Shown: positions 50,032-58,808, counted from the stretch's first letter. The stretch: DNA of 58,808 bases from Candidatus Saccharimonadota bacterium (GCA_017460065.1 JAFUBT010000007.1:1-58808), one strand, 5' to 3'. Made by a program: numbers and translations. Notes: a model not told the origin generated them from the letters alone.

Positions 50032-51317
50032 AGGACGCATTAGCCGATTTTCTGCGCAATCAGCGTATTCTGATTTTAGGTTTTGGTCGCGAAGGGCAGA
50101 GCGCGCTACGCTTTATTCGCCAAGTTTTACCCGACGCTAACATTGCCGTAGCCGACCAAAAGCCGCTCGGGCTCAATGATATTACCTGTTTTTCCGGCCC
50201 AGACTACCTCAGCCAAATTGATAATTACGACATAATTATCAAATCACCTGGCATCGCCCTGAAAGACCAGCTCACTGACGCGCAACGCGCCAAAATCAGC
50301 TCGTGCACCGACCTGTTCTTACGTTTCTGCCCCAATCCGATCATCGGCGTTACAGGCACCAAAGGCAAAAGTACTACTACTGCTCTAACGCATCACATCC
50401 TCGTCAATAATGGCCGCCACGCTAGCATCGCCGGCAATATCGGCAAACCTTGTTTCGATATTATCGACGAATTACATGACGATTCGATCGTCGTGCTCGA
50501 AATCTCCGCTCATCAACTTGAATACGTTCAAGCCAGCCCCCAAGTCGCTATTCTGCTAAATCTTTACGAGGAACATTTCGACCACTTCGCACGCCCCGAC
50601 GATTATTTCGCCGCTAAGCAGCACATCTATCGCTATCAAAGCGCCGACGACCTCTTAATTTACGGCGATATTTTTCAACACGCCAACCACCACGAAATCG
50701 ACCAACTACCTATGCACAAAATCGACCTTTATCGCGACCACGTTGTTGATTTTGCGAAAATCCACAGCCACTTACTGGGCGAGCATTATCGCTACGATAT
50801 TGCTGCCGCGATTGCTGCTTGCGAATTCTTTGGTCTTAGCGAAGCCGAGTGCCTAGACGCCGTAGCGAGCTTCCGCGGCCTACCACATCGTCTTGAGTTT
50901 ATCGGCGAATTTCGTAATATCAAATTCTACAACGACTCCATTGCGACCGCCCAAGAAGCCACCTTGGCCGCGCTGCGCGCCGTACCCGATACAGATACGA
51001 TTATTCTGGGTGGTATGGATCGCGGTATAGATTACCGCCAACTAGTGGACTACCTCCGTCATAGCCACGTCCGCAACGTCCTCTTACTGCCTGATACCGA
51101 CATGACTATCCAGCGTATTTTTGACGAAGCGCCATACTCGCAGAATATCCTCCACGTCGCCGACCTCGAGCAGGCCGTTCAAATTGCCTACCAAGCCACC
51201 GCTGAACAGCACAGTTGCCTATTATCGCCGGCTGCCGCCAGTTATAATCAATACAAAAACTTCGAGGAACGCGGCAATGCTTATCGCCAGCTTGTCCAAA
51301 GATATGCTACATTATAA
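50028..51317 (+). CDS. murD: UDP-MurNAc-L-alanine glutamate ligase (MurD, probably L-Glu-using)
   Basis: 429 residues. The N-terminal domain begins ILILGFGREGQSALRFI. The ATP loop is IIGVTGTKGKSTTTAL (near residue 108), followed by SAHQLEYVQASPQVAILLNLYEEHFDHF and the C-terminal GLPHRLEFIGEFRNIKFYNDSIATAQEATLAAL block. It ligates glutamate to UDP-MurNAc-L-Ala in the cytoplasm. Because murL overlaps it by 4 nt, I infer that it is the MurD2 type that accepts L-Glu. Specificity cannot be read from sequence by eye. Confidence 0.93.
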   Translation: MKDALADFLRNQRILILGFGREGQSALRFIRQVLPDANIAVADQKPLGLNDITCFSGPDYLSQIDNYDIIIKSPGIALKDQLTDAQRAKISSCTDLFLRFCPNPIIGVTGTKGKSTTTALTHHILVNNGRHASIAGNIGKPCFDIIDELHDDSIVVLEISAHQLEYVQASPQVAILLNLYEEHFDHFARPDDYFAAKQHIYRYQSADDLLIYGDIFQHANHHEIDQLPMHKIDLYRDHVVDFAKIHSHLLGEHYRYDIAAAIAACEFFGLSEAECLDAVASFRGLPHRLEFIGEFRNIKFYNDSIATAQEATLAALRAVPDTDTIILGGMDRGIDYRQLVDYLRHSHVRNVLLLPDTDMTIQRIFDEAPYSQNILHVADLEQAVQIAYQATAEQHSCLLSPAAASYNQYKNFEERGNAYRQLVQRYATL

Positions 51318-51341
51318 ACATAATAAGAAAGGTTTTTAATT

Positions 51342-51917
51342 ATGTTTAGCACCCTTTTCGCCATCGCGACCATCGTCGCTACATGGAAACTCTTCGAGAA
51401 AGCCGGCTATGACGGCTGGAAGGCACTCATCCCAGTCTACAACCTCTATATCCTCCTAAAAATCTGCCGCTTTGCCGATTCGGCTATTCTTTGGATTCTA
51501 ATTGCAGTATTCTGCCTACCCATTGCCTCGGTCATGATTATCGCCAGCGCTTTCGCTGTCGGTGCAGCATTCGGTGGCGGCGCCATCGGCTATGTCGCAA
51601 TCCCCACATTCTTATCCATATCGCTAATTGCACTGCTGCCAATCGCCTCCTTTGCGTTGCATATTTACATCATGGCCCGGCTCGCCAAAGCCTTCGGACA
51701 AAGCGACGCCTTCGCAGTAGGCCTCGTGCTCTTGACGCCGATCTTTATCATGATTCTCGGTTTCGGCGAGGCCAAATACCAAGGCTTATCTCAATCAACC
51801 GCCATGGACAGCACACAGACAGCTATGCCCAAAGACGGGCCCCAAACTTCGAACAAGTCTAAGTCCACCCCAAAAACTCAACCAAAAATCGGCGACGACT
51901 GGGTTAATGGCAAATAG
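51342..51917 (+). CDS. DUF5684-like small membrane protein
   Basis: 191 residues with four membrane helices and the segment FEKAGYDGWKALIPVYNLYILLKI, characteristic of DUF5684-type proteins (GxxGW..(I/L)IP.YN). A Gly/Ala-rich helix (IASAFAVGAAFGGGAIGYVA) lies in the middle. The hydrophilic tail (residues 150-191) is rich in Ser, Thr, Lys and Pro. TACATT overlaps the murD stop region about 28 nt upstream, leaving a short leader with AAGAAAGG. Function unknown. Confidence 0.75.
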   Translation: MFSTLFAIATIVATWKLFEKAGYDGWKALIPVYNLYILLKICRFADSAILWILIAVFCLPIASVMIIASAFAVGAAFGGGAIGYVAIPTFLSISLIALLPIASFALHIYIMARLAKAFGQSDAFAVGLVLLTPIFIMILGFGEAKYQGLSQSTAMDSTQTAMPKDGPQTSNKSKSTPKTQPKIGDDWVNGK

Positions 51918-51930
51918 TGCTTTCAAAAAA

Positions 51931-51958
51931 TACCCGCTCTCTACTGGGCGGGCTTTTT
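51931..51958 (+). terminator. Intrinsic terminator
   Basis: CCCGC, a loop of about 10 nt, GCGGG, then CTTTTTG. Confidence 0.7.
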
Positions 51959-51976
51959 GTTATATAATATAAAGCA

Positions 51977-53950
51977 ATGAATTTCAAATTACACAGCAAA
52001 TACCAACCGACTGGCGATCAACCTCAAGCCATCAAAACCCTTGTTGACGGCCTCCGTGCTGGCTACAAAGAGCAGACCCTCCTTGGCGTTACCGGCTCCG
52101 GCAAGACCTTTACTATGGCTAATATCGTTGAGCAGTACAATCGCCCCACCTTAATTTTAGCGCACAACAAAACTCTTGCTGCTCAATTATATTCAGAATT
52201 TCGTGAGTTTTTCCCCGAAAACGAAGTACATTACTTCGTCAGCTATTTCGATTATTATCAACCAGAAGCTTATATTGCCAGCACCGATACTTACATCGAA
52301 AAAGACAGCGCCATCAACGAAGAAATCGACCGTTTGCGTCACGGTGCCACCGAGGCTTTATTGACTCGTCGCGATACCTTAATCGTTGCTTCGGTTTCCT
52401 GTATTTACGGCATTGGTTCACCCGAAAATTACCGCAAAATGGCCGTTCGCCTTGCGCCTGGCCAGATGTATGATTTTAACGAATTTCTCCATACCCTAAC
52501 CGAAATTCAATATCATCGCAATGACATCGCTTTCGAACGTGGCAATTTCCGTGTCCGCGGCGACGTAGTGGATATTTTTCCTGCTTCCGGCGAACATGCT
52601 TATCGTATCGAGTTTGGCTTCGACGGCATTGAGCGCATCAAAGTTATCGACCCGCTGACGGCCGAGGTTATTTCCGAACCAGACGAAATCGGCATCTTCC
52701 CCAACACCCACTATGCTACGCCAAAGGAATCACTCGACCGCGCCATCGCTAGCATCCGCGCCGAATACAAGGACCGCCTCGCGTTCTTTAACCAGCACGA
52801 AAAATACCTCGAGGCCCAACGCCTCAGCCAGCGCATCAAATACGACCTCGAAATGCTCGAGCAAACCGGCTTCGTCAAGGGCATCGAAAACTACTCTCGT
52901 CACCTTGATGGACGGCTCATTGGGCAGCCACCCGCTACTTTGCTAGACTTCTTTCCTGAGGACTTTTTGATGATTATCGACGAATCGCATATGACCCTGC
53001 CGCAAGTTCGCGGTATGTACAATGGCGACCACGCCCGCAAAGAAACACTCGTCGAATACGGCTTCCGCCTACCCAGCGCCCTCGATAACCGGCCGCTCAC
53101 TTTTGCGGAATTTGACCGCCACATCAACCAAGTTATTTACACCAGCGCCACTCCTGGCGAATACGAACTCGCGCATAGTCCTAAACCGGCCGAGCAAGTC
53201 ATCCGCCCAACCGGTCTACTAGACCCCGAAATCGAAATACGCCCCAGCGATAATCAAATTGACGACCTCATCGAAGAAATCGACCAACGCATCGCCAAGG
53301 GGCAGCGCGTTCTCGTCACGACTCTTACCAAACGAATGGCCGAAGACCTCTCCGAGCATCTCAAGGAACTCAACGTCAAAACCGCCTATATTCACAGCGA
53401 CATCGACACGCTCGAGCGCGGTGACATTTTACGCGATTTGCGTACTGGCGTTTACGACGTGCTGGTCGGCATTAATCTTTTGCGCGAAGGCCTCGATTTG
53501 CCAGAAGTCTCCCTTGTTGCCATTCTTGACGCCGATAAAGAGGGTTTTCTGCGCAGCGAATCAGCTCTCGTACAAACCATTGGACGAGCCGCTCGCCACG
53601 AAGAGGGCAAGGTTATTATGTACGCCGACAATATGACCGGCAGTATGCAGCGCGCCATCGAAGAAACCTACCGTCGCCGCGAAATCCAGCAGGCCTACAA
53701 CACCGAACATGGCATTACGCCGAAATCCGTCGCCAAAGAAATTAGTCAAGGCCTGCGCGCTATCATCCCCGAAAAAGCGAAGAGCAATAAGCTAGATTTG
53801 CGCAAGATTCCGCGCGAAGAGTTGCCGCAAATTGTCAAAGAATTATCCTCGCAAATGCAGCTCGCCGCCGCCAACCTAGAATTCGAACGCGCCGCCGAAT
53901 TACGCGACCAAATTGAAGACATTAAAGCCGCCCTCGCTGCGCACAAATAA
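51977..53950 (+). CDS. uvrB: Excinuclease ABC subunit B
   Basis: 657 residues. Walker [14 protein letters not shown], the beta-hairpin [41 protein letters not shown], the SF2 helicase motifs [13 protein letters not shown] and [19 protein letters not shown] with QTIGRAAR, and a C-terminal UVR motif ([13 protein letters not shown]) for UvrA/UvrC contact are all present. TATAAT (51963-51968) ends 8 nt before the ATG. UvrC is not in this window. Confidence 0.97.
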   Translation: MNFKLHSKYQPTGDQPQAIKTLVDGLRAGYKEQTLLGVTGSGKTFTMANIVEQYNRPTLILAHNKTLAAQLYSEFREFFPENEVHYFVSYFDYYQPEAYIASTDTYIEKDSAINEEIDRLRHGATEALLTRRDTLIVASVSCIYGIGSPENYRKMAVRLAPGQMYDFNEFLHTLTEIQYHRNDIAFERGNFRVRGDVVDIFPASGEHAYRIEFGFDGIERIKVIDPLTAEVISEPDEIGIFPNTHYATPKESLDRAIASIRAEYKDRLAFFNQHEKYLEAQRLSQRIKYDLEMLEQTGFVKGIENYSRHLDGRLIGQPPATLLDFFPEDFLMIIDESHMTLPQVRGMYNGDHARKETLVEYGFRLPSALDNRPLTFAEFDRHINQVIYTSATPGEYELAHSPKPAEQVIRPTGLLDPEIEIRPSDNQIDDLIEEIDQRIAKGQRVLVTTLTKRMAEDLSEHLKELNVKTAYIHSDIDTLERGDILRDLRTGVYDVLVGINLLREGLDLPEVSLVAILDADKEGFLRSESALVQTIGRAARHEEGKVIMYADNMTGSMQRAIEETYRRREIQQAYNTEHGITPKSVAKEISQGLRAIIPEKAKSNKLDLRKIPREELPQIVKELSSQMQLAAANLEFERAAELRDQIEDIKAALAAHK

Positions 53951-53982
53951 CTTATCGCATCTAAAGTGTTATAATCTTAAAC

Positions 53983-55422
53983 ATGAAAACAGTTACGCGT
54001 TTTGCGCCATCGCCAACTGGCTACATCCATATCGGCAATGTCCGTTCGGCAATTTATCCTTATCTCATCGCTAAACAAAATCATGGCACTTTCATTTTGC
54101 GCATCGAAGACACCGACCAAGCCCGTTACGTCGAGGGCGCCACTGAACTCATCAAAGACACCCTGCAATGGCTCGGCCTCGACTGGGACGAAGGTCCCGA
54201 CAAGAGCGGCGAGCATGGCCCATATTTCCAGAGTCAACGCCGCGATATCTACCACGGATGGGCGCAGCGCCTCATTGCGGCTGGTCGCGCCTATGCCGAC
54301 CCCACGCCCAGCGACACTGTTGCCAGCTATCGCGCCGAAGCTAATAGAAACAAACAAGCCTTTCTGTATCGCAACTACCGCCCCGCCGACACGCCCGATT
54401 GGCAACCCGGCATACCGCTTCGCTTCAAAGCCATACCCAAAGCCTACGACTACCATGACGAGGTTTTTGGCGACCTTCACCTTGGTCCAGAAACTCAAGA
54501 CGACATCATCTTAATTAAGGCCGACGGTCTGCCCACTTATAACTTTGCACACATCGTTGACGACGCCATGATGGGAGTAACACACATACTGCGCGGCCAA
54601 GAATACCTCCCCAGCATGGGCAATTATCTTGCCCTCTACGAGGCACTCGGCTTAACACCTCCCAAATTTGTCCACTTGCCGCACATTCTTGCGCCCACCG
54701 GCAATAAAAAGCTTGGCAAACGCGACGGCGCCAAATCTGCCGACGATTATCGCCGTGACGGCATTTTGCCCGAAGCCATGCTTAACTTCCTTGCCTGCCT
54801 CGGCTGGAATGACGGCAGCGAACAAGAGCTCTACAGCAAGCAAGAACTCATCGACAAATTTGACGTTAGCCGCATTCAGCGCGCTGGCGCTCGCTACGAC
54901 GAGCAGAAGCTCATCTGGCTCAACGGACAATGGATCCGCCGCCTTTACGCCGAAGACCCCGAAAGTCTCTTTGCTCGTAGTGCCGCTTTCTGGCCCAAGC
55001 AAGCCACCAACGATACGCTCAAGCGCCAAGTCTTTAGCATTATCTATGACCGCCTCAAAACCTTCAATGACCTCAAAACAATGACTAGTTACTTCTTCGC
55101 CGACCCAACCGTGGACCTCGACATGATTACTAGCAACAAAGCTCTCAAAAAACTCTCCGAAACTGAGCTCTGCAACCTGTTACACCAAAGCGTCGCCAAA
55201 CTACAAACTATCGACGATTGGTCGGCGACAACGCTTCAAGATACTCTCAACGAATTATTGGCTGAAAGCGGTCAAAAACCAATGGTACTTTTCGGGCTCA
55301 TTCGCCTTGGCGTCAGCTTTGCTGCTTTTAGTCCCGCTTTGCACGATACTCTAGCCGTGCTAGGCAAAAATACCACGCTAGCCCGCCTCAATGCCGTAAT
55401 TGCCGCATTTGGCCGCGACTAG
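53983..55422 (+). CDS. gltX: Glutamyl-tRNA synthetase
   Basis: 479 residues, class I. The HIGH motif appears as HIGN in APSPTGYIHIGNVRSAIYPYL, LRIEDTDQARYVEGA follows, DGLPTYNFAHIVDDAMMGVTHILRGQEYL, and the KMSKS loop reads KKLGKRDG. The C-terminal helical anticodon-binding domain is present. TATAAT (53970-53975) ends 7 nt before the ATG, so the message is likely leaderless. Whether it also charges tRNA-Gln (non-discriminating) cannot be told; no glnS or gatCAB is seen in the window, which includes a tRNA-Gln. Confidence 0.95.
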   Translation: MKTVTRFAPSPTGYIHIGNVRSAIYPYLIAKQNHGTFILRIEDTDQARYVEGATELIKDTLQWLGLDWDEGPDKSGEHGPYFQSQRRDIYHGWAQRLIAAGRAYADPTPSDTVASYRAEANRNKQAFLYRNYRPADTPDWQPGIPLRFKAIPKAYDYHDEVFGDLHLGPETQDDIILIKADGLPTYNFAHIVDDAMMGVTHILRGQEYLPSMGNYLALYEALGLTPPKFVHLPHILAPTGNKKLGKRDGAKSADDYRRDGILPEAMLNFLACLGWNDGSEQELYSKQELIDKFDVSRIQRAGARYDEQKLIWLNGQWIRRLYAEDPESLFARSAAFWPKQATNDTLKRQVFSIIYDRLKTFNDLKTMTSYFFADPTVDLDMITSNKALKKLSETELCNLLHQSVAKLQTIDDWSATTLQDTLNELLAESGQKPMVLFGLIRLGVSFAAFSPALHDTLAVLGKNTTLARLNAVIAAFGRD

Positions 55423-55468
55423 CGATATCTTAAAACTAAGCTAAAAACGCTTATGTTATAATATTTTT

Positions 55469-56749
55469 ATGGATAGTCGCAACAATACTCTTAGGGGAGA
55501 GGAAAGCGCGGCCGAAGCCGCTTTTCTCGATGACGAGCAGAGCATATCTGCCAACGAGGATTTGGCCAAATACCTCGAAAAAACCAAGTCCAAGGACGCC
55601 GCCGACGTCCCCGAAAAAACTGACAAAAAAACTCGCCGCAAAAAGGCCGCCAAAATTCGTCACGACAAGTCTAAGCGCCGTCTCAAGATTATCCTAATCT
55701 GTATCTTTATCGTCGCCGTTCTCGGCTCCCTTTGCTTCTTCATTTTGCGACCCATTATTACCGAACAATTACTCGAGCAAAGTACCCTTAAGCAACCTGA
55801 GTCCGATAAAATCTACTACTCCACGCTTACCGGTCTAGAAGTTGCTAATCAAGAAACCGTTAACGCGGCCGCCACCTGCGTAATGATCGAAAATAGCCCC
55901 GACGCCCGCCCCCAATCTGGCCTCGCTGAAGCCGGCGTGGTTTACGAAGCCGTTGCCGAAGGCGGCATTACACGCTTCATGGCAATTTTCCAAGAAGCCA
56001 AACCGCAACTCATCGGCCCCGTCCGTAGCCTCCGCATCGCCTACGCCGAAATGGCCAAACCCTATCACTGCTCGCTCCTACACATGGGCGGAGCAGATAA
56101 CGCCATCGGCCTTGTACGCAACAACTCAGAATTCCGCGACCTCGAGGGCATGTGGTACGAAAACAAATGGGTCTGGCGCCAAAACAGCCCAATTGCCGGC
56201 AAACGTCGCTATGCGCCCCACAACGTCTATACCAGCTTCGAAAAGCTCGACCAACTTAACTTCGACAAGGGCTACAACACTTCGAATTTTAGTGGCTTTA
56301 GCCGAGTTAGTCCCGACGCACCGCCAGCCGAAGTCGAACAAAATGCCACTACCGTCCGCATCAAGATGTCCTCCGACTTATATAACCCAATCTTCACCTA
56401 TAACGCCGACAGTAACACTTACACCCGCGCTCACACGAATGGTGGCCCGCACCTCTCTATTGCCAGTAGTGGGCAAGCACTCAATATTACGCCAAAAGTT
56501 GTCGTCGCTATGAAAGTAAATGGCTACACTCGCCCCGGCCCCGATCGCTACACCGACTACACTACCGTCGGCGAAGGCGAAGCTTACGTCTTCCAAAATG
56601 GCAGCGTCACAATCGGTAAATGGCAACGCGCCGACGCTAATGCCGAACTAAAATTCGTCGACAATGAAGGCCAGACCATCAAGCTCAATCGTGGTCAAAC
56701 TTGGATTAGTCTCTACCCCAGCGGGCAGGGCAGCGTCAGCTGGGACTAA
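55469..56749 (+). CDS. DUF3048 (YerB-like) membrane-anchored protein
   Basis: 426 residues. An N-terminal cytoplasmic charged segment (about 70 residues, many Lys/Asp/Glu) is followed by a membrane helix IILICIFIVAVLGSLCFFIL (about 72-92) and an extracellular DUF3048 domain: CVMIENSPDARPQSGLAEAGVVYEAVAEGGITRFMAIF, PVRSLRIAYAEMAKPY and LLHMGGADNAIG. YerB-type proteins are surface proteins of unknown activity. TATAAT (55457-55462) ends 6 nt before the ATG. It ends just before a composite terminator/promoter element. Confidence 0.9.
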   Translation: MDSRNNTLRGEESAAEAAFLDDEQSISANEDLAKYLEKTKSKDAADVPEKTDKKTRRKKAAKIRHDKSKRRLKIILICIFIVAVLGSLCFFILRPIITEQLLEQSTLKQPESDKIYYSTLTGLEVANQETVNAAATCVMIENSPDARPQSGLAEAGVVYEAVAEGGITRFMAIFQEAKPQLIGPVRSLRIAYAEMAKPYHCSLLHMGGADNAIGLVRNNSEFRDLEGMWYENKWVWRQNSPIAGKRRYAPHNVYTSFEKLDQLNFDKGYNTSNFSGFSRVSPDAPPAEVEQNATTVRIKMSSDLYNPIFTYNADSNTYTRAHTNGGPHLSIASSGQALNITPKVVVAMKVNGYTRPGPDRYTDYTTVGEGEAYVFQNGSVTIGKWQRADANAELKFVDNEGQTIKLNRGQTWISLYPSGQGSVSWD

Positions 56750-56758
56750 CCAAAGCCG

Positions 56759-56795
56759 CCTCCTGCTGATACAATAAAGTCAGTAGGAGGTTTTT
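56759..56795 (+). promoter_or_regulatory. Composite element: terminator, promoter and ribosome site in one hairpin
   Basis: An 11 bp stem CCTCCTGCTGA (56759-56769) / TCAGTAGGAGG (56780-56790), one G-U pair, then TTTTT: a terminator for the DUF3048 gene. Its 10 nt loop is TACAATAAAG, whose TACAAT (56770-56775) is a -10 box. The right arm is the AGGAGG ribosome site of the next gene. Read-through RNA would hide the ribosome site, while RNA started from the loop promoter would expose it. Confidence 0.65.
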
Positions 56796-56796
56796 G

Positions 56797-58341
56797 ATGT
56801 ATACGAACGACAAAATTTTAATCGGCAAAAGCGAAGAGCGCGAGCTTTGCATTTTACCCAAAATGGCCAACCGCCACGGCCTCATTACCGGTGCCAGCGG
56901 CTCAGGCAAAACTATCACCCTTAAAGTTATGGCGGAAAGCTTCTCCGATGCCGGTGTGCCAGTCTTTCTGGCGGACGTTAAAGGCGATTTAGCCGGCACC
57001 GCATTGGCTGGCGAGCTGAATGAAAATATCGAAAAACGCCTCAATAAACTTGCCATTACCGACTTTACTTGCAAAAACTTCCCCGTTCGTTTCTGGGATC
57101 TCTATGGCGCAGACGGTCACCCAATTCGCGCCACCATCGACAGCGTTGGCCCAGACGTGCTCTCGATGATGCTCGGCCTCTCCGAAACACAAGAGGGCAA
57201 CCTAGACATCGTCTTCGAGATTGCCAAAGACGAAGGTCTTGAGCTAATCAATCTCGCCGACTTACGCTCGACTCTGCAATACGTCTCGGAAAACCGCACC
57301 AAATACATCGCCAAATACGGCAATATCACCACCCAAAGTCTTGGCGTTATCCAACGCAGCCTGCTCGCCTTGCAGAAACAGGGCGCTGACCACTTCTTTG
57401 GCAAACCAATGCTCGACGTCAAAGACTTCTTCGCCCAAACCGACGACCAGCGCGGCGTCATTAATATCCTCCATGCCGTCAAACTTTTCCAGAGCCCAGA
57501 TCTCTATGCTTCCTTCTTGCTATGGTTGCTCAATACGCTCTTTGCCACTTCGCCCGAAGTTGGCGACCTCGACAAACCCAAGATGGTCTTCTTCTTCGAT
57601 GAGGCACATCTGCTGTTTAACGGCATGCCGAGTTACCGCCTCAAGCGCATTGTGCAGGTCGTCAAACTCATTCGCTCGCGCGGTATTGGCCTTTATTTCA
57701 TCTCACAGAAGCCTACCGATATACCCGATGACGTCCTCGCCCAGCTCAGCAATCGTGTCCAGCATGCTCTCCGTGCCTACACGCCCAGCGAGCTCAAAGT
57801 CGTCAAAGTCGCTGCTGATACTTTTCGCGCCAATAAGGCCTTCGATACCGCTACCGCCATCAGTGAACTCGGTACCGGCGAAGCACTAGTTTCCTTCCTC
57901 GACGAGAAGGGTACGCCAGAAATCGTCGAACGCACCACCATCTTGCCGCCGCAAAGCAATATGGGCACCATCAATGACGGCACACGCCAACGGGTTATCA
58001 ACAACAGCCCCCTGTGCGGCAAATATGACGAAACTGTCGATAGCGAATCGGCTCACGAAAAAATCGCCAAACTACAGACGCACGACGCCCCAACAGGACA
58101 GGACTCCGCCGGCACGTCACCCGCCGAGCCTCAACTTTCTAAGGCCGAAACCAAGCAACAACAGGCTATCCAGCGCGAGCAAGAGCGTCTTGCCGCCAAA
58201 AAAGCCGCCGAAGCCGAAAAACAGAAGCAAAAATATCAAAAACGGGCCGAAAAATACGCCGATCGCTTTGTTGGTAATTTTATTGGTAAGCTGGGCACGA
58301 AAGTTGCAGACAAAATTTTCAAAAAAATACTCAAATCCTAG
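56797..58341 (+). CDS. HerA/FtsK-like ATPase of the DUF853 (YjgR) family
   Basis: 514 residues. Walker A is GLITGASGSGKTITLKVMAE (near residues 30-45), then FLADVKGDLAGTA, FWDLYGADGHPIR, Walker B KMVFFFDEAHLLFNG, LIRSRGIGLYFISQKPTDIPDDVLAQLSNRVQHALRAYTP, all DUF853 hallmarks. The C-terminal 90 residues are a charged Lys/Glu/Ala-rich coiled-coil segment. It is probably a hexameric DNA- or protein-translocating motor; its partner is unknown. AGGAGG at 56785-56790 sets ATG 56797; a TTG 3 nt upstream is ignored. Confidence 0.92.
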   Translation: MYTNDKILIGKSEERELCILPKMANRHGLITGASGSGKTITLKVMAESFSDAGVPVFLADVKGDLAGTALAGELNENIEKRLNKLAITDFTCKNFPVRFWDLYGADGHPIRATIDSVGPDVLSMMLGLSETQEGNLDIVFEIAKDEGLELINLADLRSTLQYVSENRTKYIAKYGNITTQSLGVIQRSLLALQKQGADHFFGKPMLDVKDFFAQTDDQRGVINILHAVKLFQSPDLYASFLLWLLNTLFATSPEVGDLDKPKMVFFFDEAHLLFNGMPSYRLKRIVQVVKLIRSRGIGLYFISQKPTDIPDDVLAQLSNRVQHALRAYTPSELKVVKVAADTFRANKAFDTATAISELGTGEALVSFLDEKGTPEIVERTTILPPQSNMGTINDGTRQRVINNSPLCGKYDETVDSESAHEKIAKLQTHDAPTGQDSAGTSPAEPQLSKAETKQQQAIQREQERLAAKKAAEAEKQKQKYQKRAEKYADRFVGNFIGKLGTKVADKIFKKILKS

Positions 58342-58412
58342 AACTGCTGGCGTGATTACCATACAGCACAACCATTATTGCATGGCCACCCTCGCTAACA
58401 TCTTTTTCGCAC

Positions 58413-58457
58413 GGCTAAGCCTTTTTGGTCAGGAATCCTGACCAAAAAAGCTTAGCC
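58413..58457. repeat. 45 bp near-perfect inverted repeat
   Basis: GGCTAAGCC...TCAGGA and its complement form 22 bp arms with one mismatch around a single central A. The inner part GGTCAGGA-A-TCCTGACC is flanked by T5 and A6, so it can act as a terminator on both strands. Confidence 0.75.
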
Positions 58458-58512
58458 ACTCCACGGGGGAGGTGCCGCCTCGTCCACTACACCCCTAAAA
58501 GCCACAAAAATA

Positions 58513-58531
58513 GCCCGGCTCGGGCGTTTTT
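58513..58531. terminator. Bidirectional terminator-like hairpin
   Basis: GCCCG-GCT-CGGGC with GTTTTT on one side and AAAAATA on the other. On the minus strand it would end a transcript entering from beyond the window. Confidence 0.6.
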
Positions 58532-58534
58532 GCT

Positions 58535-58808
58535 AAATAATCTACAGTGGAATGGTGAACCTTGTCCAATCGAATTGGAATATCCTCATAGAGGACTTCT
58601 ACCGAGTGAGAGGTATTATCAGTATTTTATATCCTACAAACTATATCCCCGGCCTCAGTAGAACTAATGAATATACAACCCAAAGCATGAGCAACCCGGA
58701 CAAGTAGTAGAGCTACCGACGCCAATGCAAAAGCTCTACTTAAGAGCTTACAATGTTAATGTAGGGTATTCGCCATAGAGCTTACGTGACTATTTCTCAA
58801 AAATGAAA
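58535..58808. other. Intergenic tail without a supported gene
   Basis: This more AT-rich stretch has frequent stops in all frames. Short inverted repeats such as TCCAAT-CGA-ATTGGA (58568-58582) suggest structure. A 78-codon plus-strand frame across 58425-58661 has no promoter or ribosome site, and starts inside the inverted repeat. It may hold the 3' part of a minus-strand RNA or gene starting outside the window. Confidence 0.4.

Noticed and set aside
58425-58661. A 78-codon frame at the end of the window
   Set aside because: It starts in the inverted repeat, crosses a terminator hairpin, and has no start signals or recognisable domain.
1-58808. CRISPR array, insertion sequence or prophage
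   Set aside because: No regularly spaced repeats, transposase, integrase, phage structural genes or long direct repeats were seen.

Overview
The window is a 58.8 kb piece of a compact bacterial chromosome, most probably from the Candidate Phyla Radiation and within it Saccharibacteria (TM7) or a close relative. This rests on gene content and style, not on a search. The genes are small and tightly packed, and GC is near 50 percent by eye. Core replication, repair, translation and cell-wall genes are interleaved with CPR-type hypothetical proteins. Several normally metal-binding proteins have lost their cysteine clusters. UGA is used as an ordinary stop in at least seven genes (for example 1754-1756, 11857-11859, 25271-25273, 33307-33309, 37356-37358), so the UGA=Gly code of Gracilibacteria and Absconditabacteria does not apply. 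I see no prophage, insertion sequence, CRISPR array or rRNA.

Layout. 0-7 kb: tRNA-Tyr, an SDR oxidoreductase, small enzymes, then a GH97 glycoside hydrolase divergent from a secreted CotH-type protein. 7-16 kb: a small highly expressed protein, rlmH divergent from the L10-leader/rplJ/rplL unit, dnaX-dnaB, a membrane glycosyltransferase-like protein, ybaB-recR, and glyA on the other strand. 17-22 kb: a Gly/Pro-rich protein, tRNA-Phe, hisS-ung, a structured intergenic region, and a cutinase/PKD surface protein whose 5' end carries three in-frame UGA codons. 22-27 kb: an ABC-2 exporter overlapping murT-gatD (peptidoglycan amidation), and a CapA-like protein. 27-37 kb: tRNA-Ala, corA, a candidate ncRNA, a DUF2974 hydrolase, tRNA-Gln with a 31-residue microprotein, a MacB-type ABC exporter, an RNA methyltransferase, gpsA and a UvrD-nuclease helicase. 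37-45 kb: small leadered genes, a Y-family polymerase, polA, a phosphoesterase, and a fusion of a degenerate PfkB domain to class I fructose-bisphosphate aldolase. 45-58 kb: uvrA, the murL-murD pair (L-Glu route to UDP-MurNAc-dipeptide), uvrB, gltX, a DUF3048 protein and a HerA/DUF853 ATPase.

How the genes work together. DNA replication and repair dominate (dnaX, dnaB, recR, ung, polA, uvrA, uvrB, UvrD-like, Y-family polymerase). A second theme is the envelope: murL-murD make the D-Glu-containing precursor by epimerising after ligation, and murT-gatD would amidate it. CapA, DUF3048, CotH and cutinase proteins are surface or secreted.

The most striking sequence-level pattern is in gene starts. 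About 22 genes have a -10 box (mostly TAnAAT, often preceded by TGn) ending only 6-8 nt before the start codon, so their mRNAs should be leaderless. A second class of mostly short genes has consensus -35/-10 promoters, 30-150 nt leaders and strong AGGAGG sites. I used this rule to move several starts.
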